Positions 26,046 to 34,371 of a DNA stretch of 64,000 bases are shown here, one piece after another. Position numbers and translations under genes: made by a program. Each line of letters begins with the position of its first letter. Positions within the stretch are counted from its first letter, which is position 1. The notes beneath the pieces are model-generated. The model saw nothing but the letters and a program-made list of their open reading frames with translations, did no database searches and was not told the DNA's origin. Origin of the DNA: SPCO01 sp964427285 (lineage in GTDB: Bacteria; Chloroflexota; Limnocylindria; Limnocylindrales; CSP1-4); NCBI GenBank assembly GCA_964427285.1, contig CAYRTS010000001.1, positions 1-64,000 of the forward strand, given 5' to 3'.

Positions 26046-27734
26046 TCAGACCTCGACGACGACCGGGAAGACCATCGGTCGTCGTTTGGTCTGCTCATAC
26101 AGGTAACGCGAGACGCCATCCTTGATCTGTGTCTTGAGCAGCGCGATTTCGCTGATGTGGTCGCCCGGTGTATCGATCGCCTTCATCACCCGCTCCACGG
26201 CTTCCTCCATCAGAGGATCCATCTCATTGAGGTGGACGAACCCGCGGGTGATGATCTCGGGCCGGCCGATGACGGAGCCGGTCTGCTTGTCCACGGTGAC
26301 GACGATCATGAACATGCCGTCGTTGGCCAGGGCGCGCCGGTCGCGCAGGACGACATCGCCCACTTCACCGACCGACAGGCCGTCGACGTACACGTAGCCG
26401 GCGGTGACCGGACTGGCGCGCCGGGCGCTCCCGTCGGCGTAGAACTCGATCGGCGTGCCGTTCTCGATGATGAACACGTTTTCCGGTGCGACCCCGGTTT
26501 CGATCGCCAGGCGGCCATGCTGAACCTGCATCCGGAACTCGCCATGGATCGGGATGAAATGCTTCGGCTTGGTCAACCCAAGCATCAGCTTGAGCTCCTC
26601 CTGGCTGGCATGTCCGGAGACATGCGCCCGCTTGATCGTGTGGTAGTAGACGTTGGCGCCGGCCTTGAACAGATTGTCGATCGTGCGCGAAACATATTCC
26701 TCGTTGCCCGGGATCGGGCTGGCGCTGACGATGACCGTGTCGCCGGGCTGGATCTCGACGAACCGATGGTCGCGGTTCGCCATGCGGGCGAGGCCCGCCA
26801 TCGGCTCACCCTGGGCGCCGGTCGTGGCGATCACGAGCTTGCTGTCAGGGTGGTCCTTGATCTTGTCCTTCGGGACGATCATCGACGGGTCGTACTTGAG
26901 GTATCCGAGGTCCGTGGCGATCCGAAAGTTCTGCTCCATGGATCGCCCGATGACCGAGACGCTCCGATTCATGTCGGCTGCCGCGTCGAGCACCTGCTGC
27001 ACCCTGGCAATGTTGCTGGCAAAGGTCGCCACGATCACCCGGCCGTCGAGCGGCTCCATGATCTCGCGGAACGCCTCGCCGACGGTCCGCTCGGATGGGG
27101 TGTAGCCGGGGTTTTCTGCACGAGTCGAGTCGGACAGCAGACAGATCACGCCCTCCTGTCCGAGGCGGGCGAGGATCGCGAAGTCGGATAGCTTGCCGTC
27201 CACCGGGGTGTGGTCAAACTTGAAGTCCCCGGTATGGACGATCGTCCCAACCGGCGTTCGAAGCGCGATCCCCATCGCGTCCGGGATGGAGTGGCCCACC
27301 CGGAATGGCATCACGTGGAACGCCCCGATGTCGACCTCGTCGCCCGGCTCAAGCGCGATCAGCGGGTTGTTGTGAAGCTTGTGCTCCCTGATCTTGTTGC
27401 CGAGGAGCCCACGAGCGAGCGTGGAGGCATAGACCGGGACGCCCGGGAACTCGGGGAGGACGTACGGCAACGCCCCGACATGGTCCTCGTGGGCATGGGT
27501 GATCAGGAACGCCTTGACCTTGGCCCGGCGTTCCTTGAGGTAGGTGATGTCGGGGATCACAAGGTCGATCCCGAACATCTCCTCGTCGGGGAACATCAAG
27601 CCGCAATCGATCACGACGATCTCGTCGCGGTACTCGAAGACGTACATGTTCTTGCCGATCTCGCCCACCCCACCAAGCGGGATGATCCTGAGCGGCTGAT
27701 CGTCTGTGGCGGCGGCGCGCTTCGTTCGGGCCAT
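26046..27734 (-). CDS. rnj: Ribonuclease J
   Basis: This 562-residue metallo-beta-lactamase/beta-CASP ribonuclease has endonuclease and 5'-3' exonuclease activity in mRNA decay and rRNA maturation. The metal motif HAHEDH is at 80-85, with GDFKFDHTPVDG and the beta-CASP SDSTRAENPGYTPSE and TGAQGEPMAGLARM motifs, and a C-terminal domain for dimerisation. It starts with ATG, 2 bp after the udg stop. With PNPase encoded nearby, the window carries both main mRNA exonucleases of this organism. Confidence 0.94.
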   Translation of the reverse strand: MARTKRAAATDDQPLRIIPLGGVGEIGKNMYVFEYRDEIVVIDCGLMFPDEEMFGIDLVIPDITYLKERRAKVKAFLITHAHEDHVGALPYVLPEFPGVPVYASTLARGLLGNKIREHKLHNNPLIALEPGDEVDIGAFHVMPFRVGHSIPDAMGIALRTPVGTIVHTGDFKFDHTPVDGKLSDFAILARLGQEGVICLLSDSTRAENPGYTPSERTVGEAFREIMEPLDGRVIVATFASNIARVQQVLDAAADMNRSVSVIGRSMEQNFRIATDLGYLKYDPSMIVPKDKIKDHPDSKLVIATTGAQGEPMAGLARMANRDHRFVEIQPGDTVIVSASPIPGNEEYVSRTIDNLFKAGANVYYHTIKRAHVSGHASQEELKLMLGLTKPKHFIPIHGEFRMQVQHGRLAIETGVAPENVFIIENGTPIEFYADGSARRASPVTAGYVYVDGLSVGEVGDVVLRDRRALANDGMFMIVVTVDKQTGSVIGRPEIITRGFVHLNEMDPLMEEAVERVMKAIDTPGDHISEIALLKTQIKDGVSRYLYEQTKRRPMVFPVVVEV

Positions 27735-27736
27735 GG

Positions 27737-28483
27737 CTAGAAGAGTGTCAACTGGGGGGTCTGTTCGTCAATCGGCATTGGGCCACGGGCGGACCCGGTG
27801 GACGGTGCGGGCTCGGCGAACGGGGCTGGGTCGGCGGACGGCGTCGGCTCAATCGGCGCGATGCTGGGCTGGCCTGAGTCGGCGAGCTCGCGGCGCCGGC
27901 GCGATTCGATCAGCGCGGCCGGGAGAAGCCGCATGTCGTCGACCAAGGTCTGCCGATTCGATGCCTGATAGAGCGCGAACGCCGGGTGATACATGGCGAA
28001 GACCGCGGCATCGCGCGCGCCAGTTACCGGATCGGCCAGCGCGGTCGTGCCGTGGACGCGACTGATCCGTTCACCCGGCCGGAAACTGTTGAGCGAATGC
28101 TTGCCGACGGTCACCACGACAGCGGGGTCGAGGACTTCGAGCTGGCGGTGCAGGTAACCCGAACAGGCCGTGATCTCGTCCGGGAACGGATCGCGGTTGC
28201 CGGGCGGACGACACTTCACCAAGTTCGTGATGAAGACGTCGCTCCGCTGCCAGCGGATCGTCTGGATCAACTCCGTCAAGAGCTGCCCGGACGCGCCGAC
28301 GAACGGTCGCCCCTGGCGGTCCTCCTGTTCGCCCGGCCCCTCGCCGACGAGGACCACCTCGGTTTCAGGGTCACCCTCGCCGGGGACGGCCAGGGTGCGA
28401 GTCTCATGGAGGCGACATCGCGTACACGTCCGCACCTCGGCAGCAATGGCCTCGAGCGCCTGGTGGCGCCCGGCGTCGGTCAC
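27737..28483 (-). CDS. Uracil-DNA glycosylase, family 4 (Fe-S), with C-terminal clamp-binding motif
   Basis: This 248-residue family 4 UDG excises uracil from DNA. The [4Fe-4S] ligands begin with CTRC near residues 20-23 and continue with Cys in VKCRPPGNRDP and EITACSGYL. The active site is GEGPGEQEDRQGRPFVGASGQLL, and a later motif is MYHPAFAL. The last 45 residues are a Pro/Ala-rich tail ending exactly in QLTLF, a match to the bacterial sliding-clamp pentapeptide QL[S/D/T]LF. The GTG start overlaps the asd stop by 4 bp. Confidence 0.9.
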   Translation of the reverse strand: MTDAGRHQALEAIAAEVRTCTRCRLHETRTLAVPGEGDPETEVVLVGEGPGEQEDRQGRPFVGASGQLLTELIQTIRWQRSDVFITNLVKCRPPGNRDPFPDEITACSGYLHRQLEVLDPAVVVTVGKHSLNSFRPGERISRVHGTTALADPVTGARDAAVFAMYHPAFALYQASNRQTLVDDMRLLPAALIESRRRRELADSGQPSIAPIEPTPSADPAPFAEPAPSTGSARGPMPIDEQTPQLTLF

Positions 28484-29577
28484 GCGCTGGCCTCGACGAG
28501 GGTCGCGGCACGATACGGACGGGCGCCCCTGGCAGATGACGATGCGATCCAGCCGCGCTCGCGCAAGATCTCGGCCAGCTCAACCGCATTGGTGGCCGCG
28601 CCTTTGCGCAGATTGTCCGACACCACCCAGAACGCCAGACCGCGGTCGCCCTCGATGGAGACGTCGCGACGGACCCGGCCGACGAAGATCTCGTCACGGC
28701 CGGCGGCCTCGCTGGCCAATGGGTACTCGTGGCTCCCCGGGTCGTCCTGCACGATCACGCCGGCAACCGCCGCGAACAGTTCCCGTGCCCGCTCCGGCGT
28801 GATCGCGTTGCGGGTTTCCACGTGCACGGCTTCCGAGTGACTGACAAAGACCGGGATCCGCACCGCCGTGCACGAGATCCGTAGATCCGGGAGGCCCAGG
28901 ATCTTGCGGTTCTCGTTGACGATCTTCCACTCTTCCTTCGTGTACCCATTCGGGAGGAAGACGTCGATCTCGGGGAGTGCGTTGAACGCGATCGGGTGGG
29001 GATAGACGGTGGCTGTTTTTGCCTCGCCGCTGACGTGCGCGCGGATCTGCGCCTCCAACTCGGCCAGCGCATCCGCGCCGGTCCCCGACACGGATTGATA
29101 CGTGTCGACGATCACCCGCTCCAGCCCAACGGTGTCGCGCAGGGCCATCAGCACCGGCGCGAGTTGCATCGTGGAGCAGTTCGGGTTGGCGATGATGCCC
29201 GGGTGTCCCTCGAGGTCATCCGGGTTCACCTGCGAGACAACGAGCGGGATATTCGGATCCATTCGCCAGGCCGATGAGTTGTCAATGACGGTCGCGCCTC
29301 GCGCGACGGCCGCCGGCGCCAGCTCGAGCGAAACGTCGGCCCCGGCCGAGAACAGCGCGATATCGACGCCCTCGAACGCGTCGGGGGTGGCCTCGCCGAT
29401 CTCCACCGTCCGACCATCCACCGAAATGCTCCGCCCCGCTGACCGCCCCGAGGCAAGCAGACGCAACTCCCCGATCGGAAAATCCCGTTCGGCAAGGATC
29501 CGGATCATGGTCCGTCCGACGACGCCGGTGGCGCCGACGACGGCGACGGTGAGCGGCTTGCTGGTCACAGTGAGCAC
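28480..29577 (-). CDS. asd: Aspartate-semialdehyde dehydrogenase
   Basis: This enzyme reduces L-aspartyl-4-phosphate to aspartate semialdehyde, the branch-point step to Lys/DAP, Thr and Met. It has 365 residues. The NADP loop is VVGATGVVGRTM, the catalytic Cys is in IANPNCSTMQL, and the substrate-binding segment is SCTAVRIPVFVSHSEAVHVE. It starts with GTG 29577, with a second in-frame GTG three codons later. A TGATATACT element lies 40 bp upstream, so the asd-udg-rnj-ftsK run may have its own promoter. Confidence 0.93.
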   Translation of the reverse strand: MLTVTSKPLTVAVVGATGVVGRTMIRILAERDFPIGELRLLASGRSAGRSISVDGRTVEIGEATPDAFEGVDIALFSAGADVSLELAPAAVARGATVIDNSSAWRMDPNIPLVVSQVNPDDLEGHPGIIANPNCSTMQLAPVLMALRDTVGLERVIVDTYQSVSGTGADALAELEAQIRAHVSGEAKTATVYPHPIAFNALPEIDVFLPNGYTKEEWKIVNENRKILGLPDLRISCTAVRIPVFVSHSEAVHVETRNAITPERARELFAAVAGVIVQDDPGSHEYPLASEAAGRDEIFVGRVRRDVSIEGDRGLAFWVVSDNLRKGAATNAVELAEILRERGWIASSSARGARPYRAATLVEASA

Positions 29578-29616
29578 GGCTCCGCAGCGTTCATGGTCGA
29601 GTCGGGCACGTGCCGG

Positions 29617-29625
29617 AGTATATCA
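29617..29625 (-). promoter_or_regulatory. Candidate extended -10 element of asd
   Basis: On the minus strand TGATATACT matches an extended -10 box (TGnTATAAT-like) 40 bp before the asd start. No convincing -35 element is visible, as allowed for extended -10 promoters. Between it and the pnp stop (29626-29898) I see only the hairpin at 29837-29874. Confidence 0.45.
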
Positions 29626-29836
29626 GCGCTCGATCAAGGCCCTGGGAGGGGTTCGACCGGGGATCATCGGCCACGATCGACGCGCCCGGCCCTGGGCGGA
29701 CTGGCGTTCCGGCCCTCGCTTCAGTTGGGCCGCCCTGCGATCAGCAGGTCGCGGCCGCGACCTCACGGGGCCCAATCCCCTGGTTGACGGAACCACCTTT
29801 CGCGCCGCAGCAAACTTCCGCGCAGGGTACGGAATC

Positions 29837-29874
29837 GAACGAGCCGCGGGTTTACCCCGCGGCCCGACTCGTTC
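29837..29874 (-). terminator. Strong two-part hairpin downstream of pnp
   Basis: An inner 8-bp stem GCCGCGGG (29843-29850)/CCCGCGGC (29856-29863) sits inside an outer GAACGAG (29837-29843)/CTCGTTC (29868-29874). It begins 25 bp after the pnp stop on the minus strand. The following bases are not T-rich, so it may be a factor-dependent terminator or a 3'-end protecting structure. Confidence 0.5.
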
Positions 29875-29898
29875 AGTGCCGCTGCGGGCGGCGCCAGG

Positions 29899-32481
29899 TC
29901 AGGCCGGATCCTTGGCCAGGTGGCGCTGCATGGCGGCCTTGCGCGAGAGGTTGACCCGGCCCTGCCGGTCCACTTCGAGCACCACCACCATGATCTCATC
30001 GCCGACAGAGACCACGTCCTCAACGGTGGGGACGTGGTAATCGGCCAGTTCGCCAATGCGGACCAGGCCTTCCTTGCCCGGCAGGATTTCGACAAAGGCG
30101 CCGAAGCCCATGATCCGGGTTACCTTGCCCAGGTAGAGCGCACCGACCTCGACGTCCCGGGTCAGACTCTCGATCCATTGGATCGCCTTGCGTGAATTCT
30201 CGCCCGAAACGGCGGCGATCTCAACCGTGCCGTCGTCCTCGACGTTGATCTCGGTCTGGGTTTCTTCCTGGATCTTGCGGATCATGGAGCCGCCCTTGCC
30301 GATGATCTCGCGGATCTTTTCGGGGTTGATCTTGATGGTGATGATCCGCGGCGCAAAGTCGCTCATCGTCTGGCGCGCGTCCGGGATCACCTCGGCCATC
30401 TTGTCGAGGATCTCGAGACGGGCGGCCAGGGCCTGCTTGAGCCCGTCTCGAATGATCGCCTCGTTGATCCCCTGGACCTTGATGTCCATCTGGAGGGCGG
30501 TGATGCCGTCCCGGGTGCCCGTCACCTTGAAGTCCATGTCCCCGATCGAATCCTCTTTGCCGAGGATGTCCGTGAGCACGGCGAACTTGCCGTCCGGTTC
30601 GCTGATCAGGCCCATCGCGGCGCCGGCGACCGGCGCGGAGATCGGCACGCCCGCGTCCATCAGGGCCAAGGTTGAACCGCAGGTCGAAGCCATGGACGTG
30701 GACCCGTTGGATGACAGGCATTCCGAGACGAGCCGGATCACGTAGGGGAACTCTTCCTGCGACGGCAGGACCGGGATCAGCGCTCGCTCGGCGAGATTGC
30801 CGTGGCCGATGTCGCGACGGCTGGGGCCGCGCATCGGCTTGTTCTCACCCGTGGAATAGGGTGGGAAGTTGTAATGGTGGATGTAGCGCTTCTCGGTCCT
30901 GGGGCTGATCGTGTCGATCCGCTGCACGTCCGATGACGCACCCAGCGTGGCCACGGTCAGGACCTGGGTTTCGCCGCGCGTGAACAGGCCCGTGCCATGC
31001 GCCCGCGGAAGGATGCCGACGTCGACTGAAATCTGGCGCAGCTCCGTCAGGCCGCGTCCGTCCATCCGGATCCCCTCGTCGAGGGCCAGCGCGCGAGCGG
31101 TCTTCTTGAGGATCAGGCTGAACAGGCCCTTGCTGACCCGGGCCTCCCGCCGGGCGGCGTCCTGGAGCGCCTTGCTATCGCCACCCTTGCGGGTCGCTCG
31201 AATCGAGTCGCCGATCGCGCTGCGCAGCGTTGCGATGCGCCCCGGCAGGTCCTTGCCAAACCAGATGAGAAGATTCGCGGTTGCCTCGGCGTCGGGGCCG
31301 GCGCGGTGCGCCTGCGTAAGCTCGATGCCGAAGAAATTGGCGAGGGTCGGCAGCTTGTAGTTCTCGAGATCCGGGTAGCCCTCGCGGGCGATGACCAGGG
31401 TGTCGAGGTAGCGACCCTGCTCGAAGCGCGTGCCATCGCCCAGTGCCGTCTCCAGGAAGCCGAGATCGAACCCGACCGAATGACCGACGATCTTCGACCC
31501 GCCGATGAACTTGAGCGCCTGCTGGGCGGCCTCCGCCGGCTTGGGCGCTTTCTTGACGTCCGCGTCCTTGATCCCGTGCATCTGGTTGCCCACGATCGCC
31601 CGGCCCGGATTGACAAGGGTGGACCAGCGATCCGTGATCTTGCCGCCTTTGACCTTGACCGCGGCGATCTCCACGAGATCCGCGGATTTCGGATCCGTTC
31701 CCGTGGTCTCCACGTCGACGACGACGAACTCCTCGCCAGCCTCGACGCCCGCGGCGAAGTCGAGGACAGAGCCGGTACCGGCATCAAGGAACGGCGTGAA
31801 CTTGGCCTTGCCGGCCGCCTCGCGCAGCTGCTCCTGGAGATCGATCAGGGGCTGGAGCGCACGATGCCCAAACAGGATCGCCTCGGCCATGACGGCCTCT
31901 GGCAGGAGCTTGGCCCCCGCCTCGACCATCATGATCGCGTCACGCGTGCCGGAGACGATGAGGTCGAGCTCGGACTCGGCGAGCTGGGTAAACGTCGGGT
32001 TGACGACGAATTCGCCGCCGATGCGCCCGATTCGAACGGCGCCGACGGGACCGGCGAACGGGATCTCGCTGATCGTGAGGGCAGCGGACGCGGCGATCGT
32101 CCCGAGGACGTCCGGGTCGTTCTCCTGGTCCGTCGAGAGGACGGTGATGACGAGCTGGATGTCGTCCTTGTAGCCCTCGGGGAACAGCGGACGGATCGGG
32201 CGGTCTGTCAGGCGTGCGGCCAGGGTCGCCGCCTCCGACGCGCGGGCTTCGCGCTTGATGAACCCGCCCGGGATCTTGCCCGCGGCGTACATCCGCTCCT
32301 CGAATTCGACCGTGAGCGGGAAGAAGTCAAGGCCCGGACGCGGGTCGGAGCGGTTGGCCGTCCCGAGGACGAAGGTGTCGCCGTAGCGCACGGTGACCGC
32401 GCCGCCGGCGAGGCGCGCGAGCTTGCCTGTTTCGATGGTCAGCGTCCGGCCACCGAATTGCGTCTCGAATGTGTGAGACAA
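29899..32481 (-). CDS. pnp: Polyribonucleotide phosphorylase with inserted DEDDh 3'-5' exonuclease domain
   Basis: This 860-residue PNPase is about 150 residues longer than usual. The start is TTG 32481, preceded by AAGGAGGA, and gives the normal LSHTFETQFGGRTLTIETGKLA beginning. Domains: RNase PH core 1 (about 1-225); then, at 250-410, a complete DnaQ/PolC-type exonuclease with all five catalytic residues, D256 and E258 (DVETTG), D339 (VGHSVGFD), H392 and D397 (HRAGPD); a helical linker (411-470); RNase PH core 2 (472-700) with the intact phosphate site SNGSTSMASTCG and the GKEDSIGDMDFKVTGT acid; KH (about 705-770) with the IIGKGG loop; and S1 (778-850). The insertion lies at the usual helical-linker position. 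Both activities should be intact, one phosphorolytic and one hydrolytic. rpsO lies upstream, as in most bacteria. Confidence 0.93.
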   Translation of the reverse strand: MSHTFETQFGGRTLTIETGKLARLAGGAVTVRYGDTFVLGTANRSDPRPGLDFFPLTVEFEERMYAAGKIPGGFIKREARASEAATLAARLTDRPIRPLFPEGYKDDIQLVITVLSTDQENDPDVLGTIAASAALTISEIPFAGPVGAVRIGRIGGEFVVNPTFTQLAESELDLIVSGTRDAIMMVEAGAKLLPEAVMAEAILFGHRALQPLIDLQEQLREAAGKAKFTPFLDAGTGSVLDFAAGVEAGEEFVVVDVETTGTDPKSADLVEIAAVKVKGGKITDRWSTLVNPGRAIVGNQMHGIKDADVKKAPKPAEAAQQALKFIGGSKIVGHSVGFDLGFLETALGDGTRFEQGRYLDTLVIAREGYPDLENYKLPTLANFFGIELTQAHRAGPDAEATANLLIWFGKDLPGRIATLRSAIGDSIRATRKGGDSKALQDAARREARVSKGLFSLILKKTARALALDEGIRMDGRGLTELRQISVDVGILPRAHGTGLFTRGETQVLTVATLGASSDVQRIDTISPRTEKRYIHHYNFPPYSTGENKPMRGPSRRDIGHGNLAERALIPVLPSQEEFPYVIRLVSECLSSNGSTSMASTCGSTLALMDAGVPISAPVAGAAMGLISEPDGKFAVLTDILGKEDSIGDMDFKVTGTRDGITALQMDIKVQGINEAIIRDGLKQALAARLEILDKMAEVIPDARQTMSDFAPRIITIKINPEKIREIIGKGGSMIRKIQEETQTEINVEDDGTVEIAAVSGENSRKAIQWIESLTRDVEVGALYLGKVTRIMGFGAFVEILPGKEGLVRIGELADYHVPTVEDVVSVGDEIMVVVLEVDRQGRVNLSRKAAMQRHLAKDPA

Positions 32482-32568
32482 GGGAACTATTCCTCCTTGG
32501 TCGTGGAGGAAGGCGACGACCCGTGACCGGTCGGCCGACTGCACTGCTGAGCGTCGTTACGCGTTGGA

Positions 32569-32588
32569 ACCCCGGTCTGTGCCGGGGT
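32569..32588 (-). promoter_or_regulatory. Hairpin between rpsO and pnp
   Basis: ACCCCGG (32569-32575) pairs with CCGGGGT (32582-32588) over a 6-nt loop, 17 bp after the rpsO stop on the minus strand. There is no T run. Its position matches the rpsO terminator/RNase III processing region of enterobacteria, where the pnp leader is cleaved for autoregulation. That role here is inference. Confidence 0.45.
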
Positions 32589-32605
32589 CCCCGGGGCTGC
32601 GACGC

Positions 32606-32875
32606 CTAGCGGCGGAGTCCGAGTCGTCCGATGACGACTCGATAGCGCGCGCTGTCCTTCTTCATCAGATAGGCGAGAAGGCGGCGGCGCTGGCCGACGA
32701 GCTTGAGGAGGCCACGGCGCGAGTGATTATCCTTTGGGAAGCCCTTGAGATGCCCGGTCAGATCCTTGATCCGCTCCGTCAGGAGTGCGACCTGAACCTC
32801 CGGCGAACCGGTGTCACCTTCCTTGGTGGCATACCCGGTGATGATCTCCTGCTTCTGTTCCCGCGCCAGCGGCAC
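32606..32875 (-). CDS. rpsO: 30S ribosomal protein S15
   Basis: This 89-residue S15 binds the 16S rRNA central domain early in 30S assembly. The whole sequence is typical: EIITGYATKEGDTGSPEVQVALLTERI, HLKGFPKDNHSRRGLLKLVGQRRRLLAYL, and C-terminal YRVVIGRLGLRR. GAGGAA lies upstream of the ATG. It is the first gene of the rpsO-pnp unit. Confidence 0.97.
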   Translation of the reverse strand: MPLAREQKQEIITGYATKEGDTGSPEVQVALLTERIKDLTGHLKGFPKDNHSRRGLLKLVGQRRRLLAYLMKKDSARYRVVIGRLGLRR

Positions 32876-32929
32876 TCGTTCCTCCGAACACGACGTGACT
32901 ACGTGATGTTTCCAATCTTTGACCGGCGG

Positions 32930-32938
32930 ATGGTAGCA
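32930..32938 (-). promoter_or_regulatory. Candidate extended -10 element of rpsO-pnp
   Basis: On the minus strand TGCTACCAT lies 55 bp upstream of rpsO and fits the TGCTAnnnT element also seen before rpsB and rplS. The divergent cobalamin adenosyltransferase gene begins 70 bp away on the other strand. Confidence 0.35.
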
Positions 32939-33007
32939 CGATGCGCCAAACGCAGCGCAGGACAGTCGTTCGGTGTGAAGGTCGCCCGATAGGCCGACAA
33001 TGTACCC

Positions 33008-33571
33008 ATGCCGCGACTTGACAGAATCTATACCCGGACCGGGGACGAAGGCATGACCGGGCTAGGTGGTGGCCAGCGCGTCCCCAAGGATTCGCTACGG
33101 GTGGACACGTACGGCACGGTCGACGAACTGAACTCGCAGATCGGCGTCGCCCTGGCGACTGGTCTGTGCGCGCGGCTGACGGAGGAGCTTGGATTGATCC
33201 AGAACGAGCTGTTCGACCTCGGCTCCGACCTCGCCACCCCCGCCAGCAGCCAGGCGCGCCACCCTGTCCCGACGGTCGAGACCCGCCATATCGAGAAGCT
33301 CGAACACTTGATCGACGAACTCAACCAGGTCGTCGGCCCGTTGGCCAACTTCCTGTTGCCCGGTGGGTCACCCGGCGCGGCACAGCTCCACCTGGCCCGG
33401 ACCGTCTGCCGGCGCGCGGAACGCCTCGCGACCACCTTGGCGCGTGGCGAGGCGATCGGCCCAACCGTGCTCCCCTATCTCAACCGCTTGTCCGATGGGC
33501 TCTTCGTCATGGCCCGCTACGAAAACCATGAGCGCGGCGTCAGGGAGCCACTCTGGCAGCCGGGGCGGTGA
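33008..33571 (+). CDS. Cob(I)alamin adenosyltransferase, PduO type
   Basis: This 187-residue enzyme transfers the 5'-deoxyadenosyl group of ATP to cob(I)alamin. The N-terminal ATP-binding motif IYTRTGDEGMTGL is intact, as are GTVDELNSQIG, LPGGSPGAAQLHLARTVCRRAER and the C-terminal YLNRLSDGLFVMARYEN. It is monocistronic, divergent from rpsO and convergent with the GntR gene. It implies B12-dependent metabolism; no B12 enzyme is visible in the window. Confidence 0.94.
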   Translation: MPRLDRIYTRTGDEGMTGLGGGQRVPKDSLRVDTYGTVDELNSQIGVALATGLCARLTEELGLIQNELFDLGSDLATPASSQARHPVPTVETRHIEKLEHLIDELNQVVGPLANFLLPGGSPGAAQLHLARTVCRRAERLATTLARGEAIGPTVLPYLNRLSDGLFVMARYENHERGVREPLWQPGR

Positions 33572-33606
33572 ACCCCTGAGAGCGCGACCGAACTCCGGTC
33601 CGCTGG

Positions 33607-34371
33607 CTACGACCGCCCGTCGCCCTCCGCAGTGCCGGGCCCACGGCGATAGACGCGCAGCTCGATCACGCTCGACACGTGCCACTCCAGCGAGAGCATC
33701 ACCCGTCGACCGCTGCCGTCGACATCGACCTGCTGGAGGGACTGCAGCAACGTTCCGGGTGACACGCCCAGGACCGCGGCGAGATCGACATCGGCGCTCG
33801 CCGGCGCCACGACCGCCTCCCCGTGGTTGACCGCGTGACCGCAGGCTGCGAGGAGCGCGTAGATCGAGCCGCCGAGCGCCTCGATATCTCGATCGGCGTC
33901 GACGATGTCGCCCGGCAGGTGATCGATCGAGTACACCGCCGGCCGATCGTCCGCCGTCCGAACGCGGCGCAACTCAACGATGGGCTGTCCGGGTTCGAGA
34001 TGGAGCTGCTCGGCGACGGAGACAGATGCCGGGATCGTTCGAATTCCGAGCGTGCGCCGGCCAGCGCGCACGCCGGTCGACTCGAGGTACGAGGTATAGG
34101 AGAAGTTCCGGTCCAACGAGTTGCGCAGGAGCGGCCGTGCTGTCACATAGGTCCCGGAACCATGGCGTCGTGACAGATAGCCCTCCTCGACCAGGCCTCG
34201 AACCGCTTCGCGAATCGTGGGCCGGCTGACGGCGAATCGCCGAGCCAGGGCGTCCTCGTTGGGAAGCTTCGAACCCGGACCGTAGGCGCCCTGGATGACC
34301 GCTCGGCGCAGACCGTCACGGACCATGTCAGCCAGGAGCGGTCGGGCGTTTGGCCAGCCTTGCGTCGTCAC
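33607..34371 (-). CDS. GntR family regulator (HutC/UTRA subfamily)
   Basis: This 254-residue regulator has a winged-helix domain at about 8-75 (GSKLPNEDALARRFAVSRPTIREAVRGLVEEGYLSRRHGSGTYV) and a UTRA ligand-binding domain at about 95-245. It is the last gene of the eight-gene operon, overlapping the permease stop by 4 bp (GTGA), so it is a good candidate local regulator, probably sensing the transported substrate or a phosphorylated intermediate. A perfect palindrome before the first gene of the operon (41991-42010) is a plausible operator. Confidence 0.9.
   Translation of the reverse strand: MTTQGWPNARPLLADMVRDGLRRAVIQGAYGPGSKLPNEDALARRFAVSRPTIREAVRGLVEEGYLSRRHGSGTYVTARPLLRNSLDRNFSYTSYLESTGVRAGRRTLGIRTIPASVSVAEQLHLEPGQPIVELRRVRTADDRPAVYSIDHLPGDIVDADRDIEALGGSIYALLAACGHAVNHGEAVVAPASADVDLAAVLGVSPGTLLQSLQQVDVDGSGRRVMLSLEWHVSSVIELRVYRRGPGTAEGDGRS

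Noticed and set aside
29830..29880. tRNA-like sequence (T-arm-like TTCGATTCC near a GC stem)
   Set aside because: No 7-nt anticodon loop, acceptor stem or D-arm can be built; the stem is better explained as the hairpin after pnp.
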